The notes below the pieces were generated by a model. The model saw only the letters and a program-made list of their open reading frames with translations. It ran no database searches and was not told where the DNA came from. Of a stretch of DNA of 64,000 bases, positions 25,630 to 34,711 are shown piece by piece (the stretch's first letter is position 1; each line of letters opens with the position of its first letter). The stretch covers positions 32,597-96,596 of the forward strand of contig CAMYUW010000004.1 in assembly GCA_947302275.1 (NCBI GenBank), read 5' to 3'. Source of the stretch: an uncultured Prevotellaceae bacterium (GTDB lineage: Bacteria > Bacteroidota > Bacteroidia > Bacteroidales > Muribaculaceae). Made by a program: the position numbers and the translations under genes.

Positions 25630-27117
25630 TTAGCGCGTGAATGTAGTGCGCAGATAATCGAGCAGAGGCTGGGTGTGGAGTGCCCGTGAGAAGGTTTCAC
25701 GCTCCAACTCCAGACAGACGAGAAGTGTCACCACCAAGAGAATGACGAAAAAGATGCTCCAAACCTTAAAGGCCTTGCGCCAGTGACCTTCATGCAGGCG
25801 GCACAATACAAACAGGCAAACTGGAACAAACAATGGCTCGACTGGCAGCAGATAACGATTAACCGAACCGGCAACGACATAGGCAAGAACAACATATACA
25901 GCAGCGGGCCACCAAGCCCAAATGCCCATATTCTCGTTGCGGCGCCAACTCAGGAACAGATAATAAAACAACGTGATACCGCCTACAATGTACCAGCCAT
26001 AGGTAATACGGCAAATCTCATTGGCTACCGTAGGCTCCTCAGCCGCCAACCAGGGGAATGGAGCTACAAACTGCACCGACATCGTGAGCGGCAACAGCAA
26101 CAGCCTATGCCATGGCGAATACAGATAGTAATAGTCAATCATGTAACGGTAAGGACGCTGCGGGCCATCCATGGGGAAAAAGCGCTGCATATTCCAACCG
26201 CCACCAACAATCTCGGCATGACGCTCAAAGGAATAGGAAGCATAGTAGTTCCCCGCAAAGAAAGCGACTGCGATGATTGATATCATGGCCAATGCCATGC
26301 CCCAGTCCCGCCGCCAGTGGGGCAAAACCATGATAAGAACACCCACGAGCATGAAATACAGATATGTCGTTCGCACGATGGCCAAGAGCAGACATGCGAT
26401 GACAAATAGCAGCAAATCCCGCCACAAGTGGTGCCTCTCCTCATCACATGTGGCCATCGACGACAAGGCAAACCCGACCAGTGCTGTGGACAGATACACG
26501 GATCCCTCTTTCAAAACGGCCATACCGATCATGAGATAATAGCACAGGAGGCACATGAGGAACATGCCGCTATACAACAGGGTAACACCTGAAACACTCA
26601 CACGGTGCGCAAGCAGGCGCCGACAAGTCATTCCAGTCAAGACCACCGAGGTCAGCGTGAACATGGTATTCATCGCCAGAGGCCAAACCACATGAACCCC
26701 AAGCACACGAAAGATGTTGAGCATAATCAACGGGAATCCCGGGAAAGCCAGGTGTGGACAAGTCACACGCCCGTCGTAGTGGCTTAATGCCCACTTATAA
26801 TAACCACGGGCATCACCTGCGAGGTTGGGCATTTCCAGCGAGTATCCGTCAAGGCGAGACCAAACCACCATGTTGCTGAGGCCTACAAACATCAAGACCA
26901 CAGTCAAAATAAACAGGATGACCCTGGCGGTTGTCGAAGTGTCACGGGCACGTTCGAGAACGATGCGGGGAACGAGATAAGCAACCAGATAGGCAACGGT
27001 GATGCGGCCTGCATCGGCCATACCGAAACGAGAAGTAGCCACCACAGCAAGCAGAGCAAAGGCAATCACCTCGGCGAGCAGCAGCAACAATCTAGACATT
27101 GTCAGTCCCTTTCTCAT
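25630..27117 (-). CDS. Polytopic membrane protein, GT-C glycosyltransferase-like
   Basis: 495 residues with about 11-12 transmembrane helices. A large first loop has GDARGYYKWALSHYDG and then HLAFPGFPLIML. The Asp followed by a Tyr, plus a proline-rich entry to the next helix, is how ArnT/PMT-like (GT-C) lipid-linked glycosyltransferases usually begin. No full family signature is seen, so the enzyme activity is an inference. Start at 27117 (MRKGLTM) or seven codons later. It is divergent from the glycine-lipid operon; neighbours suggest envelope glycan or lipid work. Confidence 0.6.
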   Translation of the reverse strand: MRKGLTMSRLLLLLAEVIAFALLAVVATSRFGMADAGRITVAYLVAYLVPRIVLERARDTSTTARVILFILTVVLMFVGLSNMVVWSRLDGYSLEMPNLAGDARGYYKWALSHYDGRVTCPHLAFPGFPLIMLNIFRVLGVHVVWPLAMNTMFTLTSVVLTGMTCRRLLAHRVSVSGVTLLYSGMFLMCLLCYYLMIGMAVLKEGSVYLSTALVGFALSSMATCDEERHHLWRDLLLFVIACLLLAIVRTTYLYFMLVGVLIMVLPHWRRDWGMALAMISIIAVAFFAGNYYASYSFERHAEIVGGGWNMQRFFPMDGPQRPYRYMIDYYYLYSPWHRLLLLPLTMSVQFVAPFPWLAAEEPTVANEICRITYGWYIVGGITLFYYLFLSWRRNENMGIWAWWPAAVYVVLAYVVAGSVNRYLLPVEPLFVPVCLFVLCRLHEGHWRKAFKVWSIFFVILLVVTLLVCLELERETFSRALHTQPLLDYLRTTFTR

Positions 27118-27238
27118 CTCAGCAGGTTTATTCGTAATGTGTGGCCTGTTTTACTTAATTTTGACATGCAAAAATAAAACATTTCGACATTCCAAACAAA
27201 TTTTTTACTTCAGGCATTACTTTTTCGGGCAAAATATC

Positions 27239-27246
27239 TAACTTTG
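27239..27246 (+). promoter_or_regulatory. -7 box of the glycine-lipid operon
   Basis: TAACTTTG, an exact TAnnTTTG match, lies 29 bases before the ATG at 27276 in the divergent gap. Confidence 0.6.
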
Positions 27247-27275
27247 TATGTTTGAACCAAACTTAAAAACGAGAC

Positions 27276-28109
27276 ATGAGCGGTCAACCGATAAAAATAG
27301 ATGTGGATAAAGTGCTTAGGGATCGACTCTCTGGACACTACAAGTACATTCCGCGCTTCGTCGTGCGGTGGCTTGAGCGCACTATCTGCCAAGACCGCCT
27401 CAATGCCATTCTCGAGAAAATGGCCGGCAAGAACAGCGTTGATGCAGCCACAGCAGCGCTCGACGAGATGAACATCACCGTCAAGGCCAGAGGACTGGAC
27501 CACTTGTATGACGGACGTTTCATGTTTGTTTCCAACCATCCACTGGGGGGACTTGACGGCTTGGCTCTCATCTCGCTGCTGGGAAACCGCTATGACAAAA
27601 AAATCAAGTTCCTGGTCAACGACCTTCTCATGGCTGTGGAACCCCTGCGCGGCGTGTTCCTACCCGTGAACAAGTATGGCAAACAGTCCCGTACTGTCGC
27701 CACCCAGATCGAAGAAGCCCTCAAGAGCGATAACCAATTCATCACTTTCCCTGCTGGTCTGTGCTCACGCATGCAGCCCGACGGCTCCATTGCCGACTTG
27801 CCATGGCAGAAGGCTGCTGTCGTACACGCCACCAACTATCAACGGGACATCGTCCCGGTCTATTTTGATGCCCATAACTCTCGCTTCTTCTACCGCTTTG
27901 CCAAGTGGCGCAAGCGGCTGGGCATCAAGTTCAACATCGAGCTCATCTTCCTGCCCAAAGAGATGCTCAAGAAATGCGGCAACACCTTGCAAGTCATTAT
28001 CGGCGAGCCCATTCCCTGGACTGCGATCGATGCGTCACGACCCAAGCAGGAAGCTGCACGTCTACGTGAAATAGTCATTAATATGGCCCCAACGCCATCA
28101 AACCGATAG
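27276..28109 (+). CDS. glsA: Glycine-lipid O-acyltransferase (PlsC-type)
   Basis: 277 residues. The acyltransferase motif NHPLGGLD (H-x4-D) sits near residue 90, followed by the block LPVNKYGKQS and FPAGLCSR, as in PlsC/OlsA enzymes. In Bacteroides thetaiotaomicron the paired genes glsB and glsA make glycine lipids; GlsA adds the second acyl chain to N-acyl-3-hydroxy-acyl-glycine. The assignment rests on the motif plus the adjacent PF13444-type gene 11 bases downstream, the same pairing as in Bacteroides. Peripheral inner-membrane protein. Confidence 0.82.
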   Translation: MSGQPIKIDVDKVLRDRLSGHYKYIPRFVVRWLERTICQDRLNAILEKMAGKNSVDAATAALDEMNITVKARGLDHLYDGRFMFVSNHPLGGLDGLALISLLGNRYDKKIKFLVNDLLMAVEPLRGVFLPVNKYGKQSRTVATQIEEALKSDNQFITFPAGLCSRMQPDGSIADLPWQKAAVVHATNYQRDIVPVYFDAHNSRFFYRFAKWRKRLGIKFNIELIFLPKEMLKKCGNTLQVIIGEPIPWTAIDASRPKQEAARLREIVINMAPTPSNR

Positions 28110-28120
28110 AGAGACACCCT

Positions 28121-29059
28121 ATGGAAACCATCATTGACCCGATTCCCGTCCAACTTGTCGAGCAGGAGCTCACTCCTGAAAGATTGTTGCGACACACTAA
28201 CAAGGCCGACAACGACATCTATGTGGTAACTGCCCACAACGCACCCAACACCATGCGTGAGATCGGCCGCCTGCGTGAAATCACCTTCCGCTCTGCTGGA
28301 GGCGGCACCGGCAAGGCATGTGACATTGATGAGTTTGACCTGATGGATCCGCCATGCCAGCAATTAGTCGTATGGAACCCCGAGAAACATGAGATTATCG
28401 GAGCCTACCGCTTCATCTGCGGCTGGGACGTGAAGGTGGAACACAATATTCCGCGCATCGCCACGGGACACCTGTTCAACTTCAGTGACAGGTTCCTGAG
28501 TGAAATTCTGCCTGTTACCATCGAGTTGGGACGCTCGTTTGTACGTCCCGAGTACCAATCGACGCGTGAGGGTGTGCGTGCACTGTTCGCACTCGACAAC
28601 CTGTGGGACGGATTGGGCGCACTGACTATCGTCTATCCTCAGGTCAAGTACATGTTCGGCAAGATGACGATGTACCCGAGTTACGTGCGCGACTGCCGCG
28701 ACATGCTGTTGTGTTTCCTCAACCTCTACTTCAAGGACGAAGAAGGGCTGGTAGTTCCCATCGACCCGCTGCCCGACACACGCAACGATGATCCCGAACT
28801 GATGGCGCACTTTGTGGGCAACGACTTCCGCGAGGACTACAAGCGGCTGAATGCCTTCATCCGCCAGCACGGCATCAACATCCCGCCGCTGGTGAACGCC
28901 TACATGGGCCTGTCACCCAAGATGTTGCTGCTGGGTACCGCCATCAACCGTGAGTTCGGCGACGTGGAGGAGACGGGCATCCTCATCAACCTCGACGAGA
29001 TTGCCGACGAGAAAAAGCGCCGGCACATCGACTCCTATCTGGAGAACATCGAACGATAA
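28121..29059 (+). CDS. glsB: Glycine N-acyltransferase (hemolysin-like GNAT, glycine-lipid synthesis)
   Basis: 312 residues. GNAT-type fold of the PF13444/OlsB class: REITFRSAGGGTGKACDIDE, then QLVVWNPEKHEIIGAYRF, then ELGRSFVRPEYQ. In Bacteroides GlsB joins a 3-hydroxy fatty acid to glycine, giving commendamide-type N-acyl glycines; relatives use ornithine. It sits between glsA and the Wzi-like gene with gaps of 11 and 12 bases, so it is mid-operon. Substrate amino acid inferred from phylum. Confidence 0.85.
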   Translation: METIIDPIPVQLVEQELTPERLLRHTNKADNDIYVVTAHNAPNTMREIGRLREITFRSAGGGTGKACDIDEFDLMDPPCQQLVVWNPEKHEIIGAYRFICGWDVKVEHNIPRIATGHLFNFSDRFLSEILPVTIELGRSFVRPEYQSTREGVRALFALDNLWDGLGALTIVYPQVKYMFGKMTMYPSYVRDCRDMLLCFLNLYFKDEEGLVVPIDPLPDTRNDDPELMAHFVGNDFREDYKRLNAFIRQHGINIPPLVNAYMGLSPKMLLLGTAINREFGDVEETGILINLDEIADEKKRRHIDSYLENIER

Positions 29060-29071
29060 CCAGAACACATT

Positions 29072-30691
29072 ATGATAAAAAACATCATATCATCACTCTT
29101 TCTGGCTTTGTGCTGCACCGCCACGGCGATATCACAAGTGCCCACCTATACCCCACAAGCCCATATAGACCAATCGACCGACACGGTTGAACTGATCAGA
29201 CACTATGACCCTGGCACCTTCAACGAGAACGTCTATTCCTTTGGCATCCTGGCCAATGCGGGCAACAGCGATTTGGCACCCTACTACATCAGTTCCAACT
29301 ATGGCGGCATTACCACCCAGCAATACTCTGCCCTAGCCACCGCCTCGCTGCGGCACAACATTGATACGAGCAAGCGCTTCTCGTGGGGCGCGGGACTTGA
29401 AGCTTGGGGAGGTTTTGCGTCCAGTGCAGGCTATCAGCGTTACATGGGCAACGGTCAATTTGAGGTACAAAAGCAACATCCCGCACGGGTATGGATTCAA
29501 GAAGCCTATCTCGCTGCCAAGTACCGTAGCATCTTTGCCGTGGCAGGACAAGCCTGCAAAACATCACCCATCGTTGATGGATCGCTGAGCAGCGGCGACC
29601 TGGTGTGGAGCAACAATTCACGGCCTCCCGTAGGATTGCGTGCCGGTTTCATCGACTTCCAGAATATCCCGTTCACTAAGGGCTGGCTGCAAATCCAGGG
29701 CGAGTTCGGCTACTTCCGCGAACTGGATGACAAGTGGCTGGAGAACCACTATAATTACTATAACCACTTCATCACCACTGGCACATGGCTACATTACAAG
29801 AGCCTGCACTTCCGCACCAACCCCAATCAGCCAGTAGTGTTCACCATCGGTGCCCAGTCGGCTTGCCAGTTCGGCGGAACGGCAAAATACTACGAAGACG
29901 GCAAGGTGACCCGCACGGTCAAGATGGATGCTGATCTGAAAGCCTGGTGGCGCACATTTATTGCGGGCAGTGGCGGCAACAGTGCGGGTGACTCCTTTGT
30001 CGAGGGCAACCACCTGGGCTCTTGGGACATCGCACTGCAGTACAACTTGAGAGAATATCAGCACCTGCGCGCCTACACCCAGTGGTTCTGGGAAGACGGC
30101 TCGGGCATAGGCAAGATGAACGGCTTTGACGGCCTGTGGGGCATTGAATTCCGCCAGAACGGAAATCACCTGGTCTCGGGTGCGGTTATTGAGTATATCG
30201 ACTTTACCAACCAGAGCGGCCCCATCCACTGGACACCCAACGACCACGTGGGCACACCCATCACCAGCCACTCCTCGGGTGCCGACGACTATTACAACAA
30301 CTACATCTACAACGGCTACCAGAGCCGCGGCATGTCCATTGGCTCACCCTTTGTCAAATCGCCGCTCTACAACCTTGACGGTTACATGCGCTACCGTGAC
30401 AACGTGCTGCGCGGTTTCCACGCCGCAGTCGAGGGCTGGTTCAGTAACGAATGGTATTACCGCCTGCAGGGCTCTTACCGCAAAGCGTGGGGCACACCCA
30501 TCATCCCCCGAGTGGGCAGCATCGACGACTTCTCAATGGCACTAAAGGTCAATTATTACCACCCTTACTGGCTAGTCGATGGATTGTCGGTGAGCGCTAC
30601 CGTGGCCATCGACCATGGCAAGCTCTACGGCAACAACTGGGGCGCCCAATTGGGCATATCCTATAGCGGCAACTTTAATTTCAAGAAATGA
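29072..30691 (+). CDS. Capsule-assembly Wzi-family outer-membrane protein
   Basis: 539 residues with a signal peptide (MIKNIISSLFLALCCTATAI). The mature protein is a large beta-barrel pattern with many aromatic girdle residues (GYQRYMGNGQFEVQKQ, WIQEAYLAAKYRSIFAVAG, GWLQIQGEFGYFREL), typical of Wzi-like proteins. Wzi in Gram-negative capsules is an 18-strand barrel that binds surface polysaccharide; here no capsule genes are adjacent. The operon position after glsA-glsB suggests an envelope-lipid link, which is inference. The stop overlaps the next start. Confidence 0.8.
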   Translation: MIKNIISSLFLALCCTATAISQVPTYTPQAHIDQSTDTVELIRHYDPGTFNENVYSFGILANAGNSDLAPYYISSNYGGITTQQYSALATASLRHNIDTSKRFSWGAGLEAWGGFASSAGYQRYMGNGQFEVQKQHPARVWIQEAYLAAKYRSIFAVAGQACKTSPIVDGSLSSGDLVWSNNSRPPVGLRAGFIDFQNIPFTKGWLQIQGEFGYFRELDDKWLENHYNYYNHFITTGTWLHYKSLHFRTNPNQPVVFTIGAQSACQFGGTAKYYEDGKVTRTVKMDADLKAWWRTFIAGSGGNSAGDSFVEGNHLGSWDIALQYNLREYQHLRAYTQWFWEDGSGIGKMNGFDGLWGIEFRQNGNHLVSGAVIEYIDFTNQSGPIHWTPNDHVGTPITSHSSGADDYYNNYIYNGYQSRGMSIGSPFVKSPLYNLDGYMRYRDNVLRGFHAAVEGWFSNEWYYRLQGSYRKAWGTPIIPRVGSIDDFSMALKVNYYHPYWLVDGLSVSATVAIDHGKLYGNNWGAQLGISYSGNFNFKK

Positions 30692-31110
30692 TGAAAAGGA
30701 CATTATTATTTATAGCGTCGCTCACAATGCTATTGGTGTTAGGTTCATGCACCCGCAACCACGGCGATATCGGCATCTGGTTCGGCACATGGCACGTCGA
30801 GCAGATTACTGCCGACAGCACGCCCGTCAACGTCGAGGGTGATTACTTCTTCCAGTTCCAGAGCAAGGTCTTTAGGGCCTCGCTCGTCAAGAGCCGCGAT
30901 CAGGTTACTGAGAGTTTCGGCACATGGAACGAGGACGGAAACATCATGACCATCGATTTCCCCGACCCTACTGTCTTTTATATCGAGATGCCAGGCTTGG
31001 AGAGCCACAACAGTTTCACCGTCACCAACTTGTCATCCAAGGAGATCACGTTCACCAAGAGCCACACCGAGGGTGTTGTCTTTTCCTACCATCTGAAAAA
31101 ACAACCCTGA
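30688..31110 (+). CDS. Small lipoprotein, lipocalin-like
   Basis: 140 residues. Lipoprotein signal with lipobox LGSC (MMKRTLLFIASLTMLLVLGSC). The mature part reads GIWFGTWHVEQI followed by alternating strands (YFFQFQSKVFRASLV, ITFTKSHTEGVVFSYHL), like the small lipocalin-type lipoproteins common in Bacteroidales. It overlaps the Wzi-like gene by four bases, so it is translationally coupled and may work with that barrel. Ligand unknown. Confidence 0.75.
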   Translation: MMKRTLLFIASLTMLLVLGSCTRNHGDIGIWFGTWHVEQITADSTPVNVEGDYFFQFQSKVFRASLVKSRDQVTESFGTWNEDGNIMTIDFPDPTVFYIEMPGLESHNSFTVTNLSSKEITFTKSHTEGVVFSYHLKKQP

Positions 31111-31137
31111 AAAAACGCCTAAATAAAGAAACTATTA

Positions 31138-32193
31138 TTAATCGTTGAGGATGAGCATCGCGTCGCCATAAGCGCCAAAGCGATACTTTTCCTCAATGGC
31201 TACCTGATAGGCATTCATCGTCTGTTCATAACCGCCAAATGATGCTTGAGCCATCAACATGATGGAGTAAGGCATGTGGAAGTTGGTCACAAGGGCGTCA
31301 CATGTCGTGCACTCGTAGGGCGGGAACAAGAACTTGTTGGACCAGCCCCCGTAGGGCTTGATGCGTCCGTTCATACCCACACAGGTCTCAAAGGCGCGCA
31401 ACACCGATGTGCCGATAGCGCACACCTTGTTACCGCGTTCACGCAGTGAATTGACCTTCTCAGCCAGCTCTACGCTCACGTCCATTTCCTCGCTGTCCAT
31501 ACGGTGCTTGGTCAGGTCCTCGACATCGATGTCACGGTAGCTACCCAGGCTGACGTGCATCGTGATAAAGTCACGGTCGATGTCGTAGATTTCCATGCGG
31601 CGCATCAACTCGCGCGAGAAGTGCAGACCGGCAGCGGGCGCCACCACAGCTCCCTCCTTGCTGGCGAAGATGGTCTGATAGCGCTCGGCATCCTCGGGTT
31701 CGGCCTCGCGATTGATATAATAGGGCAACGGGGTATTGCCCAGGTTATAAAGATCCTTCTTGAACTGGTCGTGGTCGCCATCATAGAGGAAGCGCAACGT
31801 GCGGCCGCGTGAGGTTGTGTTGTCAATGACCTCTGCCACCATCGAATCGTCCAAACCGAAGTACAGCTTGTTGCCGATACGGATCTTGCGAGCAGGCTCC
31901 ACCAGCACATCCCACAGCTTGTTGTTGGGATTCAATTCACGCAAGAGGAACACCTCGATGCGGGCACCAGTCTTCTCCTTATTGCCATACAACTTAGCGG
32001 GGAACACCTGGGTGTCGTTGAACACAAACATGTCATGCGGGTGGAAATACTCGAGTATCTCCTTAAACACGCGGTGCTCAATTTCGTTACTGCGCTTGTG
32101 AAGCACCATCAGGCGGGATTCATCACGCACAGGAGCAGGATACGAGGCAATCAGGTCCTCGGGCATCTTGGTATTGAATTCTGAGAGTTTCAT
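31138..32193 (-). CDS. queA: S-adenosylmethionine:tRNA ribosyltransferase-isomerase
   Basis: 351 residues, normal length. It converts preQ1 at tRNA position 34 to epoxyqueuosine using the ribosyl part of SAM. Conserved blocks: KLSEFNTKMPEDLIASYPA at the N-terminus, MFVFNDTQVFPAKLYG, GAVVAPAAGLHFS, ITMHVSLGSYRDI and ALVTNFHMPYSIMLM near the end. It is last in a minus-strand row after DUF3098, uppP and truB, with gaps of 78-120 bases. Its leader holds 7-base repeats right next to the ATG. Confidence 0.95.
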   Translation of the reverse strand: MKLSEFNTKMPEDLIASYPAPVRDESRLMVLHKRSNEIEHRVFKEILEYFHPHDMFVFNDTQVFPAKLYGNKEKTGARIEVFLLRELNPNNKLWDVLVEPARKIRIGNKLYFGLDDSMVAEVIDNTTSRGRTLRFLYDGDHDQFKKDLYNLGNTPLPYYINREAEPEDAERYQTIFASKEGAVVAPAAGLHFSRELMRRMEIYDIDRDFITMHVSLGSYRDIDVEDLTKHRMDSEEMDVSVELAEKVNSLRERGNKVCAIGTSVLRAFETCVGMNGRIKPYGGWSNKFLFPPYECTTCDALVTNFHMPYSIMLMAQASFGGYEQTMNAYQVAIEEKYRFGAYGDAMLILND

Positions 32194-32200
32194 ATTATTT

Positions 32201-32228
32201 AAGTTGTAAGTTTTGAGTTGTCAGTTTT
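32201..32228 (-). repeat. Heptamer tandem repeat in the queA leader
   Basis: Four consecutive 7-base units on the plus strand (AAGTTGT, AAGTTTT, GAGTTGT, CAGTTTT) lie directly upstream of the queA start. The same units and the same spacing to the ATG occur before the aldo/keto reductase at 47170. Confidence 0.7.
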
Positions 32229-32271
32229 AAGTACGACTTCTACAGCCTGATGATACGGCCAGTGATAACAT

Positions 32272-33123
32272 TTATTTGATCTGCGACGTGCGGCGAGGCG
32301 GCGCATCACATTTCCGCTCTTGTTTGCGGACTTGGCGCTCGGCCTTCTGGCGGGCAGCACGCTCGCGGTTTTCTATTCGCTCACGTTCCAGGCGCTCGGC
32401 GGCAGCCTGTTCGGGTGAGACATAGGTCTCGGTGTCGAGTTTCTCGACCAGCGCGTCAAGCGTCAGGCAATCTTCCACCCTCACGTCGCCCACACGCGTG
32501 CGTCGCAATCCTGTCAAGTGGGCTCCGCTGTCCAACGCTGCGCCGATGTCGCGTGCCAAGGCGCGGATATAGGTACCCTTGCTGCACACCACGCGCAGTT
32601 GCAGCGTCGGTTCCTCGGGCAGTCCGCAATTCAGCACCTCGATTTCGTCGATGACAAGGGTTTTAGGACGTATTTCCACGTCCTGGCCCTTGCGAGCCAG
32701 TTTGTAAGCGGGCTTGCCGTCGATCTTGCAGGCCGAGAATGAGGGCGGCACCTGCTCGATGCTGCCTGTGAACTGTTCTTGCAGCACACTGTCGATGAGC
32801 TCGCGATCGATGTGATGCCACTCGAATGTGGCATCCACCTCGGTCTCCAGGTCATAGCTGGGGGTTGTGGCTCCAAGCCTCAAGTCGGCGATGTACTCCT
32901 TGATGCCAGCCTGCAATTCATCGATGCGCTTGGTTGCATGGCCGGTGCATAACATCAGCACACCTGTCGCCAGCGGGTCGAGCGTACCGGCATGGCCCAC
33001 TTTGACCTGACGGGTCTTCAAGTGGGTACGCAAGACGGCTCGCACTTTCTTGACCGCTGCAAACGAGGTCATCCTCAGCGGCTTGTCTATGCAGAATATT
33101 TCGCCTTCTATAGGGTTAAGCAT
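32272..33123 (-). CDS. truB: tRNA pseudouridine-55 synthase
   Basis: 283 residues. Makes pseudouridine 55 in the T loop of tRNAs. The signature VGHAGTLDPLATGVL contains the catalytic Asp. FSACKIDGKPAYKLAR, RVVCSKGTYIRALARDIG and LTGLRRTRVGDV follow in the usual order. The last ~45 residues are an Arg/Lys/Glu/Gln-rich tail (RERAARQKAERQVRKQERK) beyond the usual fold, probably helical and RNA-binding. Upstream gap of 120 bases holds a dispersed repeat. Confidence 0.95.
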   Translation of the reverse strand: MLNPIEGEIFCIDKPLRMTSFAAVKKVRAVLRTHLKTRQVKVGHAGTLDPLATGVLMLCTGHATKRIDELQAGIKEYIADLRLGATTPSYDLETEVDATFEWHHIDRELIDSVLQEQFTGSIEQVPPSFSACKIDGKPAYKLARKGQDVEIRPKTLVIDEIEVLNCGLPEEPTLQLRVVCSKGTYIRALARDIGAALDSGAHLTGLRRTRVGDVRVEDCLTLDALVEKLDTETYVSPEQAAAERLERERIENRERAARQKAERQVRKQERKCDAPPRRTSQIK

Positions 33124-33133
33124 TGTTATTCTT

Positions 33134-33240
33134 AACTACAAATTGCGCTAATTATACTAAATTGGCATCCGTATCAAATTATTACGAATTAAACTAACAA
33201 ATTTCTTGAAATTGTGAAATTCGTGTAATTCGTAGTTTTT
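33134..33240. repeat. Dispersed intergenic repeat between uppP and truB
   Basis: 33134-33192 closely matches 5002-5060 read on the other strand (shared AACTAC.AATTGCGC, GGCATCCG-like core, ATTATTACGAATTAA). The 5' end (AACTACAAATTGCGCTAATT) also recurs inverted at the 3' end (AATTCGTGTAATTCGTAGTT, to 33240), so the whole stretch is an imperfect inverted repeat. Confidence 0.65.
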
Positions 33241-33243
33241 TAT

Positions 33244-34059
33244 TTACATTACAGGGGCAGGCATCAGCTGCGAGAGGGCGATGGCCAGCAGACCGGCAAT
33301 AATGCAATACACGCCGAACCATACCAGTTTGCCCTTCTTGACGATGTTAATCATCCACTTGCAGGCCAAGCATCCAGCCAGGAAAGCGGCGACGAAGCCC
33401 ACCACGAGGGGCAACGTGTCGATGCCGCCAAAGGCTTCTTCGCCCTTGACCATCTTGAGCACGTCAAGCAATGCTTCGCCCAGGATGGGCGGAATGACCA
33501 TCAGGAACGAGAACTGCGCCAGCGACTCTTTTTTATTGCCCAGCAGCAGACCCGTAGCAATCGTGCTGCCCGAACGGGACAGTCCCGGCATCACGGCACA
33601 TGCCTGAGCGATACCGATGACCAACGCATCACGCCACGAAATTTTCTCCTTCTGCCTCGGTTTGGCATAATAGGAGAAGATGAGCAATGCGGCAGTCAAC
33701 AGCAGCATGCAGCCCACAATCAGCAGACCGCTGCCAAAGATTTCCTCCACCTTGTCCTTAAAAAAGAAGCCCACGATGCCGATGGGAATCATCGACACCA
33801 GGATATTGATGAAATACTTGGTTTCATCGTTCATCTTGAACTTGAACAAACCCTTCAGGATCCAATCAATTTCGCTCCACAGGACCACAAAGGTGCTCAA
33901 CACCGTGGCCACGTGCACCAGCACAGTAAACGTCAGATTATCGGCACCCTCGATGCCAAACAAATAACTGCCAATTGCTAAATGGCCGCTACTGCTCACA
34001 GGCAGATACTCGGTCAGACCCTGGACAATGCCCAGTATCAATGCTTGGAACCAATTCAT
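33244..34059 (-). CDS. uppP: Undecaprenyl-diphosphate phosphatase
   Basis: 271 residues, seven to eight transmembrane helices. Recycles undecaprenyl diphosphate, the lipid carrier of cell-wall synthesis. The two active-site blocks are present: [16 protein letters not shown] near the N-terminus and [17 protein letters not shown] in the middle. Member of the DUF3098-uppP-truB-queA row common in Bacteroidetes. Confidence 0.95.
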   Translation of the reverse strand: MNWFQALILGIVQGLTEYLPVSSSGHLAIGSYLFGIEGADNLTFTVLVHVATVLSTFVVLWSEIDWILKGLFKFKMNDETKYFINILVSMIPIGIVGFFFKDKVEEIFGSGLLIVGCMLLLTAALLIFSYYAKPRQKEKISWRDALVIGIAQACAVMPGLSRSGSTIATGLLLGNKKESLAQFSFLMVIPPILGEALLDVLKMVKGEEAFGGIDTLPLVVGFVAAFLAGCLACKWMINIVKKGKLVWFGVYCIIAGLLAIALSQLMPAPVM

Positions 34060-34173
34060 ATTTCAGTCGTCAGTAATTTCAAACAACCTGAACAACAAAT
34101 ACAACTTACAATTAAAGCATGCTGTTACCGTTGTTCACAGTTGATTTAGTTGTTTGACAATCAATCCTAAATC

Positions 34174-34440
34174 CTATTTCTTGCGGTAAATGATGGCAAA
34201 CGCCATAAGCACAAATCCCAGGAAGGCGATAATCGGGCCTGTGGTGATGCGGCTGCTCTCAAAGATCTTTGCGTTGAACGTGTTGCCCACATTGGCATCA
34301 CCTGTCATCAGCCAGAAGCCGATGATGATGAGCAACAAGCAGATACCCATCAGAATAAAGTTGATTTTTGTAAGCGGATAAGACACCTTGCCCTTAGGCT
34401 GATTTTGCTCTTTTTGAATGTTGTTTTCTTTTGTTGCCAT
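34174..34440 (-). CDS. DUF3098 small membrane protein
   Basis: 88 residues. A hydrophilic N-terminus is followed by two transmembrane helices (INFILMGICLLLIIIGFWLM and PIIAFLGFVLMAFAIIY) and a short basic tail. This family is found in Bacteroidetes upstream of uppP, often after ftsX. Here no ftsX is adjacent. Function unknown; a role in cell division or the envelope is inferred from linkage. Confidence 0.8.
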   Translation of the reverse strand: MATKENNIQKEQNQPKGKVSYPLTKINFILMGICLLLIIIGFWLMTGDANVGNTFNAKIFESSRITTGPIIAFLGFVLMAFAIIYRKK

Positions 34441-34573
34441 TGTCTTTTCAGGTTTTTGTCCCTAATAAAATCTTCTGGTGATTATGCGCAAAATGGCGTA
34501 CACCATTGCAATATGCCGCAAAAATACAACATCCAGACCCCTTTGTCAATACTTTTAACCCTTTTTATGTATT

Positions 34574-34675
34574 TGGGGGAAGAGTGCAAATCAATACAAA
34601 AAGGGGAAAAAGAAAGAGTATGTCATCCCGACACACTCTCCCTTCAAATTGGATAATGATGAAAAATTACTAACT
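34574..34675. repeat. Direct repeat, copy A, downstream of the secreted-protein operon
   Basis: About 100 bases repeated at 44435-44533 in the same orientation. Positions 34584-34603 are identical to 44444-44463, and 34621-34666 match 44480-44525 with one difference. It lies 37 bases past the stop at 34712. Confidence 0.8.
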
Positions 34676-34711
34676 ATTTCCTATAAAAATCTCAATAGAA
34701 TTTTTGCGCTA

